From Corticium candelabrum (lineage: Eukaryota; Porifera; Homoscleromorpha; Homosclerophorida; Plakinidae), in contig NC_085089.1 of NCBI RefSeq assembly GCF_963422355.1, positions 7,061,552 through 7,125,551 of the forward strand: DNA of 64,000 nucleotides. Reading direction: 5' to 3'. Below, in pieces: positions 46,299 to 58,425 of this stretch. Below the pieces are notes generated by a model that saw nothing but the letters and a program-made list of their open reading frames with translations, had not been told where the DNA came from and searched no databases. The position numbers were made by a program, and so were the translations under genes. The stretch's first letter is position 1; each line of letters starts with the position of its first letter.

Positions 46299-46585
46299 CA
46301 CATCCGCAAATGCAGTAACCTCGTTTTTCCAGCGATCACAGTAGAGTTATTTACAGGTGTGCTCGAATTAAGACGCGTTTCGTAAAATTTTTGAGGAATG
46401 CGCGTGTAGAGTGTCTGGCTGAAGGTGGTAGGTGGTACCGGAGGGCGGGGAGACTGCGCGGCGGGTCACCCTGTCAACAAACGCGAATTATTTAGGTGCG
46501 AAGACTCACACTGGCAACTGGATTGTGTATTCTATCAGCAATCGGTAGGAAAATGTGAACACTAGACAAGATTTAGCACATTGAA

Positions 46586-47556
46586 CTAGTTTAATTTGTC
46601 TGTCGATCTGAGGGACTGTTCTGTGAGCTTCGACTTCTCTACTTTCTGAGTGAGACCGGCTTCTTCGTATTTGACTCTCGCCGCGACGACATAACCTATG
46701 CGTTGTTGGTTGGTGAGGTCATAGGCCTGGCTTTGTAACCATAGCTTGTCTCCTTCTACCTCAAGGCATCGGCATCTTAGGTAAAGAAAATATTGCACTA
46801 CAAGCATGCTCTCACTTGTCCTGTAGGTATACAACAATCATTCTCTCACTTGAAATGCCCTCTAGCATTCTTCAACGCTCTACTCTTGAACTTTTTCATG
46901 GACATCATTGTCTTCAGACTATCTGTGTTAGTCTTTGGCATGCCTTCTTCTGCATTCTGACCATCATCAGCATCATCTAGTTCTCTCACAAGGTACTCTG
47001 CTACTAGTTGACCTGCAGCCACGGGATTCAACTGCTTCGACCCGTGGCGTCTAATTGCCGCACTGTTTTCAACCAGGCTGAGAATGATTTCTGCTTGGAT
47101 GTCGTCGTGTTCTGTGTTTAACTCGTGGAGTTCCGCGAGCATCGATAGACGTCTCAGTGTGCTCCAAAGAGGCAGGAAGACGTCCCTCACGTCGACGTCA
47201 CACACGCTGTCAAGTTCCCGTTGCAGATTGCGCAGCACCATATTCCAGACTGCTCTGATGCTGCTGTTGAACCACAACGCCCGCAACCAGTTACCCCACG
47301 TTTCTAGGCTTTCAATCTCTCTCGACATAACGTCCTTGATTTGACTCTCTTTGCTATAAGAGGAGCCGGTCTGATTGCCGGCGAATAGTCGCTCCATGCG
47401 CAGCATCTTGACCGGTTTGACGTACCAATGGGTCTGCAACAGCCACGTCCTCTCGCAATGACCGTTAGTTGCCATCCGTGTCATAAGCACTAAAGCCTTC
47501 TGTAACGCCATCTGAAGGCTGTGTGCGTCAATACGCCTACTCTCTTTGTTTCCCAT
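46586..47556 (-). CDS. Hypothetical helical protein, two exons
   Basis: Exons 46850-47556 and 46586-46775 (minus) join in phase through GTGAGA and CTAAG splice ends, giving 298 residues. No domain was recognised. The sequence is predicted mostly helical (IDAHSLQMALQKALVLMTRM, ESLETWGNWLRALWFNSSIR, TLRRLSMLAELHEL) with an acidic patch at ~200 and a lysine-rich C-terminus. There is no signal peptide or membrane segment. ATG 47556 lies 280 bases from the start of the divergent coiled-coil gene, so the two likely share a promoter. Calling it a real gene rests on length, the clean splice and coding composition. Confidence 0.62.
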
Positions 47557-47835
47557 TCTGTTTCAGAGCAACTGCCATTAATTCGTTAATATCAACCGAC
47601 TAAAATGGCCGCAGTAAGAAATTTGCGTCCGCACGATTGTAAGCTAGTAGATACAGTATTTGTTTTCTGAAAGACAACTCTTGGGCAGAGCGTGAAGGTA
47701 TCACGTCGTCGTGTAGCGGGTGGTCGCGAAGGGTCGTATGGAGGTGAAGGTGCCGTTTTACTGCTACACTGTTGCTTTATCATTGGCGGCTAGACTAAAC
47801 TACCTACTTCCTCAGCGGTGCAGAGACTTTGCAGC

Positions 47836-50800
47836 ATGCTCGAACAGCTGCACGGCCGAGCAAGTAGAAGCGTGGAATTGAAGCAGCAGGAGGTCGATTA
47901 CACTTGTTGTCGCTCAGTTGTCACTGGCCAGATGTCGATGTCGTTGCAGGCTTCAGGAAGCGGCAGTCCCGCTGTGAGGTCAGTTTTAGGTCGTCTGAGT
48001 CGATGCAGATCCGGGTTCGCGTCGGCAGACGAGATGGCGTCGGCGCTGGAAAAGCAAAGGAGATTTGTCAATCAACTGCGAGAGGAAACGATCTCGTACG
48101 AGGTGTGGCGATTCGGGTGGTCGATTTAATTAAACGTGTGTACGTACGTTTGCTAACTGGTGATGACATGTAGTAGTACTAGTGTAGTGTGACAGTGTTA
48201 TGTTATTAGACGCACTTACACAGGGACCTAATTGTATAGTGTCACAGTGTAGTTGTATTATCAGACGCACTTAGAGAGAAGGACGGGCAGCAGAGTACAG
48301 GTTGACACTAATGGAGACGAAGAGCAGGCTAAGGGTCTCCCTGCAGCCAATTCATTGGACAAGAGTTTGTCATATAGGGCAAAAGTGGACAGTAAGAAAG
48401 AGGATATGGAAGATAAGAGTGGAGAAGTCATGCCCTCTCAATTTCTATCTCCTCCTCATTTGCACACCCAAGTGGTGACTGCCCAAGAAAACGGAGGACA
48501 GAAAACACAGGTGTTGTGTTGGCTTTCCGAAAACAACTGTTTGCTATATTAAATGCTGAATTGATTAATGCGTAATTTATAAGCTGCCTAAATACAGTAT
48601 CTGTGGTTTGACCATCTAGGGTCACTATGGTGAAGACAATAGTAGAGCCACATGGCCTGAAGCAAGAGCTATAGTGCAGCTACAGAGGTAGCCACAATGA
48701 ATGTCTGCTGTATTGTTGTGGTGATCGAGTTTGTGGTAAAATATAATGAGTGATATATTGGTCTATTTGTAGAGAAAAAAATGATGCGCTAGAGTTATGT
48801 AAGGCTTTGCAAGAGACCCTAGCACAATTTCATAGACAGGAACGGGAGGTCCAGATTAGAATGAGACAAGCTTTGGATTGTATACAGAAGGCTGATGAGT
48901 TTAAGGCCGAGGTGCTGTATATATACTAAGCAGCAATACATTTCGATTCCTGATCCTAAAACTTTTATCTCTGTAGGCAGAAAAGAGCCAAAGAGAGTTG
49001 CTAGAACAGATGGAACAAATCGAGGTCGTTCACCAGGAACAGCTTAGTAGCATGGAAGAAAGCTATGAGAAGAAATTGCAAGGGATTTCGCACGAACGAC
49101 AGTCACAAGTATATGTGACTTCCTTGTTTTGTTGCCAGGTTACAATACTCGACCTCTGTGTCTAAACCTGCAGATCGATTATTTGAATCAAAAACTGTCA
49201 GAGACTACTGAAGAGGTTGAAGGTCTGAAGAGGCAGCTGGTGAGTAACATACATTGTGATTTTATTTTGATAATGAAATTGAGTTGTAGGAAAAATCACG
49301 AAGAGAAGTGGAGCAAGAGAAAGACAAAGCGACAAGATCGGAAGAAAAGAGAAAACACGTAGTTGACTAAAGTGTGACCGAAGAGTAACTAGGGATATAT
49401 GGAATATGGTTTGATAGGATTACAAACGTTTACAGGATGAGATATCACGGACAGAGGCTAAACACACAAGAGAGATGGAACTAAAGGACGACAGACTAGA
49501 TGAAGCCACTGATACTAATAGATTGCAAAGCAAGGTAACTTAATTTCCTTCGTCACATTTGGTTTATTGTTGGTGTATTTGCAAAGCAGTTGGAGTAACT
49601 CTGTGGTGAAGATGGTAATTATTGAGTTTGGACTTCTTGGGAGCACTAATATTATTGATGAGTTTGGAACATCATTTGATGGGTGGGCAGCTTTTAGAGA
49701 AATTAATTAAGGAGAAGGTGCCATCTTGTTGAATAGAAGTGAAGAAGGTTGCTGGTTACCAGATGTGTCGATGGCAGCCCTACGATTATTATTGTAGTCG
49801 ATGTTTCACGATTATTATTGTAGTCGCTGTTTCAGGAAGTGTGTTGCTTAGTTTAACGTTCAGCAGGTTCTAAAATCGAGTTCATGCGTACACGTAGTGT
49901 GGGTCTGGATCTAGGTAGCAAAGTTTGTTAACTCGTTTCACATCAACATCAACTACTACATCTTCATATATAGTGTACAAGTTTCTGGGATTTTTTTTAT
50001 TTTGTATCAATTTCTGCTGTCAATGGCCTTTGTATAGAGGTGGATTGTAGGACATTAATTAATTCAATAAATTAACAGACATAAGACATAGAAATGGAGC
50101 ATGTTGGATTTTTTGTGTGGTGGCTAGGTCTAAATTAGAAAAGTGGATTGAATGTTTTGTGATTTCGTTGTGTCACGTGATTGGTGTTTGCTATGGTTCT
50201 CTTTGTCTATTTGGTTTCCTTTTTTTGTAGCAGCAGCAAACATTAGAAGAACAATTGGAAGTGCTTCAACTGCGGTTACAGACATACGAGAGAGACTGTG
50301 TTTCAGCTCAAGACAAGAGCTGTTCGTTGCAAGAGAGAGTCAGTAGTCTACAGAAAGAGGTACAAAACAATCACTATGCTATAGGAGGTAGGCAGTTGCT
50401 CGTAATATTAACTGTTGTTATGTGTCAGCTAGCAGAATACGAAAGACAGAATGCTGTTTTGCTAGAGAAGCTCAATGCTGCCGGAGAGGAGAAGAAAGAT
50501 TTGGAGAGAAGTGTTTGCCATCTGCAGCTGCTGGTCCATAAAACAAGAGTGCAAGCTGGTATGGAGTATTTCTATATCATGACTATATACATACATTATA
50601 TGTACAACATTGTTTTCTAGAAGGTTCATTTGGTGATCTTGGATCAATGGTGGAAGAACAAAAGCAACTGGCAGCTAGATGGAAGAGAGAGTCGGAGCTG
50701 CTTGCTGATCGATTGCAGGAAACGACAGCGAGACTGCAGTAAGCGACTATGTGCATTAGTGCCGTGGTATGCTTGTGGTGATGTGGTGACGACTGTACTA

Positions 50801-51155
50801 CATGACAGGCAGCAACGGAAACTTGAGCAGACTGCAGTTCAAGAAGAAATCGAATCATTAGAAAAGAAACTAGTTGACAGTCAGCTACAGTGTGTCAGGC
50901 ATGGAGCCGTTCATCAAGAAATGCAGCAACTACTCAGAGAGACAGATCAACGAGCAATCACCAGCCAGAAACAGGCAGGTTACTCGATCACTGTGACTTA
51001 TCTCTGTAAGTGAGTTGCTGTTTGATTTTAAGGTGTTAGTTCTGCTGGAGAGACAGAAGAATTTGTTGGAGGAAAGACAGTCCTTGTGTGGGAAGTTGGA
51101 ACAGTTACAACAGCATGTGATAGAACTCAAGGCTAAACAAGGCTCTCCTACTTAA
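47836..51155 (+). CDS. Long coiled-coil protein (centrosome/cilium-like, family not identified)
   Basis: Thirteen exons keep phase: 47836-48102, 48265-48510, 48620-48687, 48773-48911, 48977-49108, 49174-49239, 49290-49358, 49418-49534, 50231-50359, 50429-50558, 50621-50738, 50809-50974 and 51033-51155, giving 589 residues. After a serine-rich N-terminus (~1-60), heptad-rich Glu/Lys/Gln/Leu sequence runs almost without break from ~190 to the end (for example RELLEQMEQIEVVHQEQL, VLQLRLQTYERD, LEERQSLCGKLEQLQQHVIE). No membrane segment or known motor or kinase domain is seen. The last intron (50975-51032, 58 nt) begins GC (CAG|GCAGGT); this is the junction that keeps the heptad frame. Most introns here are 50-110 nt; intron 8 (49535-50230) is longer and shows nothing else. 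The role is unknown. Confidence 0.85.
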
Positions 51156-51435
51156 TTATTGTGGACAGAAAATTTTATACTTTTTTATCAGATGAATAAT
51201 GAATATATACTACCGTGGAGACGTATTTTCAAACGTGTTGTATGTGCAGCAGCAAATAAACGTGTAGACAATTTCAAGCACTTCACGCATGCTCGGTAAT
51301 CACATCCATAAATGAGCTCTAAACTCCTTAGTGGTATTCTCTTATACCTAGAGATGTTGCTGTAAGATAAATATAACAAGTGTAAACATTGCAGTTACTG
51401 CTCTTTATAAGTAAATTGATTAGAGTTTTGTCTGC

Positions 51436-51811
51436 CTACATCTTCTCGTATGTTAAGGTGTAGCCACATGTTCTACACGTCTTACTCCAACTGTCTGTCT
51501 TTTCATGGTAAGTCTCACAACCGTCTTCACCCTCCGCTGGAAATTCGTGAACATGATTTGTGAGTTCCCTTTGCCATGTACTTGTTCTGACTGCTTGACG
51601 CAACTCTGCAATGATATGTATGATTGAAAGCACAACTCATGTACATAGTGTCACATACTAGACCTTTAAGGTTTTTGGCAAATTTTTTCTGCTTCATTAT
51701 TTGCTTATTAGCTGCTCGTTTATCCAATTCCATCTCCAGGTTGGCATCTCCACCCCAGATATCTTGAGATCTCTTGATAACCTACAACACACATACACAC
51801 ATGCAGCGCGT

Positions 51812-51893
<82 letters not shown>

Positions 51894-51912
51894 ACACACA
51901 CACCACACACAC

Positions 51913-51995
<83 letters not shown>

Positions 51996-52495
51996 CGTAC
52001 AAGTACAGTACAGGCACACCTGTAATTTGAGGTACAGCTTCATGTCTCCCCATGAAGAATGGTGAGGGTTCTTTTTGATGATAAACTGTAGGGGCGGATT
52101 CCTTTTGTCCAAGTCACAATCCTTTAATAAGTATTTCTATAATATCATTAATGAGTCAAAATAGCTGATGTCAATAGAAGATGAATGTCTTTACTTGTTT
52201 TGCATCTGTTTTCGTTATGAGAGCATATTTATCATCAGGGTCATTATCTCTGCACATACATAGACACGGTTCAGTTAGATTAGGTAGGACTCGATTACAT
52301 TAATTAATTAACACAAGCACACCTGCAGCCATCACAAACAAGTTCATTAAACTTCAAAAGCAGAAACGAATCTTGAAATGCTGTACCACAATTCTGACAT
52401 TCAGGATCGATAGCTCCAAGAATCGGAGCTGCAGAAACCATACAAACAGCAAATCTGAAAGTGATATGTTGCTAAGAAATCAGAGTTCAGTACTG

Positions 52496-52546
<51 letters not shown>

Positions 52547-52579
52547 TGTGTGTGTGTGTGTGTGTGTGCGTGCGTGTGT

Positions 52580-52674
<95 letters not shown>

Positions 52675-53042
52675 CTAAATACACTCTAGATACGACCCTT
52701 AATAACTAAAAATATTACTAGTAATTTTATAGTCAATTAATATCGAAGCCAGATTATTAAACTTTCATAATTAATATCAAAGCCAGATTCCTTTTCAGTG
52801 TTAACGCTACCGAAATAAATAACGTTTGACAAACCTGTAGTTTCCACCTGCCTTACGCGATTATTTTCTTCTTCCTCTTCGTCCGGATCAACCAAAAAGC
52901 CCGCACCGCTGTCAATCGCTTGTTGCTTGATTCCCACACAATGGTAAGGCTTTCTTGCTAGCCGCGATTTTCTAAGCAGTACTGCACGCTGCTTGTTCTT
53001 TTCAGCTCGAGCAAACTGAGCAGGAGTGAGGCGTTCAGACAT
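51436..53042 (-). CDS. XPA: DNA repair protein XPA
   Basis: The scaffold and damage-verification factor of nucleotide excision repair. Six minus-strand exons keep phase: 52835-53042, 52323-52428, 52195-52249, 52020-52136, 51664-51781 and 51436-51605 (257 residues; vertebrate about 273). The N-terminus has a basic helix ([15 protein letters not shown]) and an acidic run after GFLVDPD. The zinc finger C80-x2-C83-x17-C101-x2-C104 has exactly the family spacing. The DNA-binding core reads [20 protein letters not shown] then [15 protein letters not shown], and the C-terminal block [13 protein letters not shown] is the TFIIH-interacting end by family knowledge. Two CA/TG microsatellites sit in its introns. 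The start codon is 52 bases from that of the divergent C1orf43-like gene. Confidence 0.97.
51814..51993. repeat. Interrupted (CA)n microsatellite in an XPA intron
   Basis: About 180 bases of CA repeats with a short ATACAC ... CACAACAC interruption near 51889-51914, between the XPA exons at 51664-51781 and 52020-52136. Confidence 0.97.
52498..52671. repeat. Nearly perfect (TG)n microsatellite in XPA intron 1
   Basis: About 174 bases of TG repeats with scattered single changes near 52542 and 52569-52585. Confidence 0.97.
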
Positions 53043-53094
53043 CTTACCTCGGACTCCAACGACCTCGCGCTGTTACTGTCACGTGACGTGTGTG
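53043..53094. promoter_or_regulatory. Bidirectional promoter / shared 5' UTR of XPA and the C1orf43-like gene
   Basis: Only 52 bases separate the two start codons. The interval carries GTCACGTGAC, a palindromic E-box (CACGTG). No TATA box was seen. Both promoters must overlap the opposite transcription unit. Confidence 0.7.
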
Positions 53095-54222
53095 ATGAAT
53101 TTCTCAACAGCATCTCCGTCGACAGCGACCGTATCCGCTAACGGTGCGACCAGCCCCGAGAATTTGTCGCGTCTTGTGGGCATTATCGTTGTCGCATGCT
53201 TGGTAAGGTCCGCTATGAGCGCGTAAGGGGATGTGAAGATGACACATTGTAGTTTGATCTTTTCATCGCAGGGTTTCGTCATATTTCTAACGTTTGGTGT
53301 GCGTCTCGGAATTCGGACGAAACTGAAAGCACGCAGCGAAGCTCACGTACCAACAGGTGTGGGGGCCAGCAAGGTATTGTAGGAATTCAGTGCGGGTAAT
53401 AGATAAATAATTAAATAAATGATGGACAACTAGACTGATTAAGTTGTGGGTGTAAGACAAGACACAATCATTCTATTGGTATTGTGTAAGTAACCATTGA
53501 ATTGTGTGTATACAGTACCAATGAATGTTTGGGATAGCACTAGTTAATTTAATTAATTAATTAAGGGCTAAAACACCAGCCAGTGATTTATGTTATTTAA
53601 TAATTAATTCAGTACAGTAGATTAGGTTACAGTGGAGTACAGTTTTGTATTGCAGTGCCATATTGTACTTGGGTACCAATATTCCCAAATCGAGGTTTAA
53701 CAGCATGATGCAGTGAGTATTGATGTATGTATACATTGCTCTAGACGACGGAACTGATGAGCTATGAGTTTATCATTGCAACTGGTAGCACTTTATCCTC
53801 CTATCAGTCACCTATTTTTGTCATTATTTGATTTCACATAACCACCTTGTGATCTCGCTGTAGGTAGTTTTGACCTTGTAGACATTAGTCCAAGTGGTTA
53901 CAATATCACAGTACTGTAGTGCCCCATGGCTATCTTGCGGTGGCGCATAACACAGCAAGACAACCGAATTATCGAAATATTGGACAGACATATAGGTAGG
54001 ACAGAGAACAACAGAAGGCGAAGTCAGTTTGTGCATGGGAGAAAGAATCTAATTTAATAGATAGGGAAATCATACTATGATTCAAAGAGGCGTTGTGGAT
54101 TTAGGGCATTGGAACAGGTTGAGCCAGTGAACCATCATAAACTAAAATTGATGTCAAGAATTATATATATATATATATACTAGTAAATGAAGCTGTGTTT
54201 ACACCGTCGCTTCACAGCTACG

Positions 54223-54309
<87 letters not shown>

Positions 54310-54516
54310 ACGTGTGTATTTATTATAAATATTAATGTACATTTTATTAATTTTTGTCTATTTATTGTCATTATCATTATTTATTCATTAGCTTGTTGCT
54401 TGAATGTATAATTCTTTGAAAACACAAGGATGCGTTGATGTGATTAAAGATAATTAACTAAATATCAGCAATTTCCACACTACACTTTGAATTCAGCACA
54501 AGTGACAGAAGTGACG

Positions 54517-54578
<62 letters not shown>

Positions 54579-55950
54579 TTTCGTGTGTGTGTGTGTATTT
54601 ATTGTAAATATCAATGTATATTTATTAAATTTTGTTAAATTATTGTCATTATTATTAATTAATCATATTAATCATTAGCTTAATTGATGCTAGAATGTAA
54701 ATGGAAATTCTTTGAAAACACCTGGATTTATCAATGTGATTAAAGATAATTAACTAAATACCATCAATGTCCCACACTACTTCGAATTCACACATCATCT
54801 ACGCAACTCTTGCACGGCGCGGGCTTGTTATCCACGTTATGTCTCAATTCTGCATGTATAGCGCTCTTGTATCACTGGAAGTTAATAAATTAATTAACTA
54901 TTGAGATGGACTATCAGATCATTATCATACTTTTATTGAATCGTCGCAATCTTTCATTCCGCTATTTCGTTGTAGCTAGAGATTGGTGTACGTCTCCTAG
55001 CTGCATAGAAAATACTGTGAAGCGACATGTATGTATATCTAGCGACCGGATCCAGAAGATATTATGCAGCGTCAACGTTTCCTACGAATCTTTCTTGCAA
55101 GACGACGTCGATCGTTCATCATCAGTCCTACTTAGAACATATTGCTCTCTTGAAGATTGCGGATGACATGCTGGTGGTGCGCATACAACGGTGCCTAGTT
55201 AGATGCATGGTGCCATGGGACCTTCGCTTGGCTTCTTGTACAACGATAAATTCGTTTGTTTTGCGATTATTTTGTAAAAAGTAACAAACGCGAACAACTA
55301 TTACCTGATCTTTACTCTGTGCTTCTCAGTTTGACGACAATTTGACCGTAAAATGGAGGTTTACGACATCTCAGCTTTTCTGTCATAATGCGCGGGATTG
55401 TTACGTCACCCATTGTTGATGTGCCAAAGGACAGCTGATTGGCTCAACAAATTCCTGAGAGTGATGCACGCTGACAAGCTACTATTACGTCACCCACGTT
55501 TTGCGTCCCAAAACGATTGCTGATTGGCTCGACAAATTCCCCGAGCGTGACACACGCTTACAAACAAACATAGATAGATAGGTAGGTGCAAACATAGCGA
55601 CATACCGACAGACAGACCGGAAGTCAATTCAACCCGTTTAGAGTGAGCTTCTCGCGAAGCAGTCCACCACTTATTGTGGTGTCCTTTACGCTTGTAGCTT
55701 AATTAATTAAGAGAAGCAGACTATCAGAGTGAAGATATTAGTTGTTGTCATCATCTCTTTCTCTTGTCTATCTATCTTCTATTTCGTCTTGAAAGAGGGT
55801 TTAGGTTTTAGAAATAGAATCTACAGACTTACAAAATACTTTAAATAGTTTTAGTATCTTTGGTTCTACAATGCCTTTATTTTGACTATACCACCATTGG
55901 AACAGACAAAAAGTGTTGAAATCAGAGAGAAAAACATTATCTCGTGCAAC

Positions 55951-56041
<91 letters not shown>

Positions 56042-57919
56042 TGCATGGGTAAGGATGAGGCAAAATAGACATTGCAAGTCTTATGAAGAAGCTAGACTGC
56101 TGTCATTTTGTTAAGATAAGATTTGGGCATGCAAAATGTTGTCCTAGTGATGATGGATTAAGTTGGTTGGCATATCAGTGCACTTGACTAAATACTGTAA
56201 ACAATTTCTGTATTATTCACGCCTACTTTTTCTGAGAAAAGAATGCCCACACAAAAATTTAAATGGTGTACTGCAATGTTATATGACTTTCTAAGGTAAA
56301 AATCAAAATCCTGTATTATAAGAGACAGGATGTAATGCGTGCTCTGGCCATGGAAGTTCTGCAATACATTTGCTTCTGTCAATATAATTGTTCTTCAGTC
56401 CAACGTAATCGGCCAACTTTTGACTTGTGGACTGTGACCTGTGCACCCTATAGCAAGACACGTCTGTTTGAACAGACCACAAGTAAAATTTTAGTTTACT
56501 TCCTCACAACATGCTGGCCTTAGCAGGTACTTGCTAACATGCAAAAAGTGTTTCTGCAATTACCTATGTGGTTTGATGATTGCACTGGATTTGTACATGC
56601 AATGAACTGTTTAAATGTATATACTAAGGACCACAGCTTAGAATACCTATCAGTATAATGATGATATTAGTGACACAACACTGTTATTGCTATAACTCAA
56701 TCAACATAATGTCAGTACTCTTGTACTAGTAGTTCCATTTGCTAGCTGGAGACTCCATTAAAGAGCAAGTTATTGCTATCATGAGAGTGGCTGTTATGGC
56801 AACAGACAGCTTGTGAGGATCAAATGCAATAGCAACTGAAAAAATGACTCAGCATCATGAGTACATCACCAATGGTCCATGAATTGTGCCTGCTGCAACA
56901 GATCGATCTCGTGTTGTCAGCCAATTGTGCTCTTGGTATTGGCTGTAATTCCCAAAGATTCCAAAATCTTCTCTTGTGGCAACTGTCACATTCATATCTA
57001 AACAGGCTGTCTGTATTGCACCATAAAGGACACAAAGCCACTACATTATCGTCTTCTATGAAGTCAACAAACAAACCTTTAGTCTGTTGTGTTGGTTCTG
57101 CACCAGGACTATAGCAGGTACTTGCATGTAATCTGGGTAGCTAAACAAATAGATATAACAGTGCAAGTGTTACTGCCATTTTGCCCATTCAACTTTGACT
57201 GACAGAGTCGTGATGGTAATAAACTCGCAGACTCGTAGCATATTGTACAGAGGCCCCCTTGCAAAGGTCATCAGTATGCTGATTGTTACACTTCTAGAGG
57301 GTACGGAGTTGTTAAATCTTTAATCTCTATGGAATTTAACTATTTTGTATAATTTTTGCATATTACAGTTTTGGGAGATAGGCAACTATAATAGATAGAC
57401 ACGTCTGGATGGAGACAGACTTTCATGGTATATTGTAACTTAGCAACTGTTTACTGAATTGACAGCCTTGACATGTTTTTCTTAAAGAAAAGTTTAACTT
57501 AATGCATCTCATGTGCTTTGAGTTTGATTTTCTATTATATACATGACATCTAGAAAATGAAGCAGCTCATAGAAAGTGAGCTGAACAGAGTAAGTCGAAT
57601 TGTTCTGGAACCTTTGGTATTAGATGATGGCAGTCAGCAGGTTACACATGATGGTCAATGGCGGCATAAAATTATAGATGCAGCCACCGCACTAAGTTAG
57701 CCATTAATTAATGTTGTCAAATAGACTGTTTATGATGCTGTGTTTTACTGTTTAGATCGTGATTTGTACTGTTGTAGTAGAAAGACTTGGTTTAGGCCAC
57801 CTTCAAAGTCAATGGAGGAGCATTTGAAAGATTTAGAAGCTCAGGATCTATTGCTAACTGAATTTCAAGATTGGAAGAAGTTAGCTCATCTCTACAATAA
57901 GGCTCGGTTTGGACACGAA
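53095..57919 (+). CDS. C1orf43: C1orf43/NICE-3-like single-pass membrane protein (3' end not found)
   Basis: Exons 53095-53202, 53272-53373, 57554-57695 and 57756-57919 keep phase and give 172 residues so far. The N-terminus is short and polar, followed by one membrane span (LVGIIVVACLGFVIFLTFGV, ~26-45), then a basic stretch with HVPTG that matches the NICE-3 block after its own membrane span. Later matches: ESELNRVSRI ... EPLVLDD, QWRHKIIDAA and FRPPSKSMEEHLKDL ... YNKARFGHE, all in NICE-3 order. The family is a Golgi/endosomal membrane protein linked to phagocytosis in mammals. If the donor at 53374 is skipped, translation stops at 53382 (72 aa). Exon 4 ends at a GTAAGA donor; the remaining exons lie beyond the LTR element or outside the window. 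Family assignment is by remembered motif order, so moderate. Confidence 0.75.
54225..54796. repeat. Two-unit tandem duplication, each unit a (GT)n plus about 190 bp
   Basis: Unit 1 (54225-54492) and unit 2 (54518-54796) each start with a GT microsatellite. Both continue with similar sequence, including the shared words ATTCTTTGAAAACAC and GATTAAAGATAATTAACTAA. Diverged copies in intron 2 of the C1orf43-like gene. Confidence 0.85.
55385..55565. repeat. Duplicated module with CRE-like and CCAAT-like boxes
   Basis: Two adjacent copies of about 83 bases (55398-55480 and 55481-55564). Each carries TTACGTCACCCA, then GATTGGCT (inverted CCAAT), then ACAAATTCC, then a GTGA-CACGCT end. Located in the 4.2-kb intron 2; the function is unknown. 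Confidence 0.75.
55951..56039. repeat. (CA)n microsatellite, about 89 bp
   Basis: Perfect CA repeat in intron 2 of the C1orf43-like gene. From 56040 to 57553 no further gene or repeat was recognised. Confidence 0.98.
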
Positions 57920-58247
57920 GTAAGAGGAGTACCAGCTGTTTACCAGTGTTTGCTGTATTTAGCATGTTATTTAAGTGAGAGTCAGTGTGCAGTTGTACTG
58001 TAGTGATGGTAAGTATTCTAACTATGTGTATTGTAGGTCTTGTCTGTTTTTAGTAATAGAATGGCTTCTTGCGTGTGGATGGTAAGGCCACACTAAACAA
58101 AATTTTTGGGTTTTGCATTGGGGGGTTGCATGGGGGTGAATTGGGGGTGTATTGGTGACTAAGCTGATGTTTTGATGAATGTGACAATTTACTTAGTCTT
58201 GCAATAGTCTTGGACTTGAGGCTAGATGGTCGGTAGCACTTACATAT
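57920..58247. other. Intron sequence before the LTR element
   Basis: Lies between the last recognised exon of the C1orf43-like gene and the left LTR. Nothing else was seen. CATAT at 58243-58247 is the left target duplication. Confidence 0.5.
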
Positions 58248-58356
58248 TGTGGTGTTGGGGATACCCGGAAATGGACGCCAAGTACACTACACGAAGACTG
58301 ACTATATTATATGTCTAGGCTAATCACATACCAAGTACACACATGTGTACACGATG
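58248..58356 (-). repeat. 3' LTR of the Ty3/Gypsy element
   Basis: 109 bp; differs from the other LTR at nine positions (about 8%), all transitions. Its outer-strand start is CATCG where the partner has TGTCG. Confidence 0.93.
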
Positions 58357-58425
58357 TTTTCCCTCCCCTTTTGTAAGATCTAACACAACACAACAGAACA
58401 AGGACGGGAATACAACACTGAAAAG

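Noticed and set aside
53095-53382. A stand-alone 72-aa membrane micropeptide
   Set aside because: Similarity to C1orf43/NICE-3 continues in exons at 57554 and 57756 when the donor at 53374 is used; the short form may still exist as read-through.
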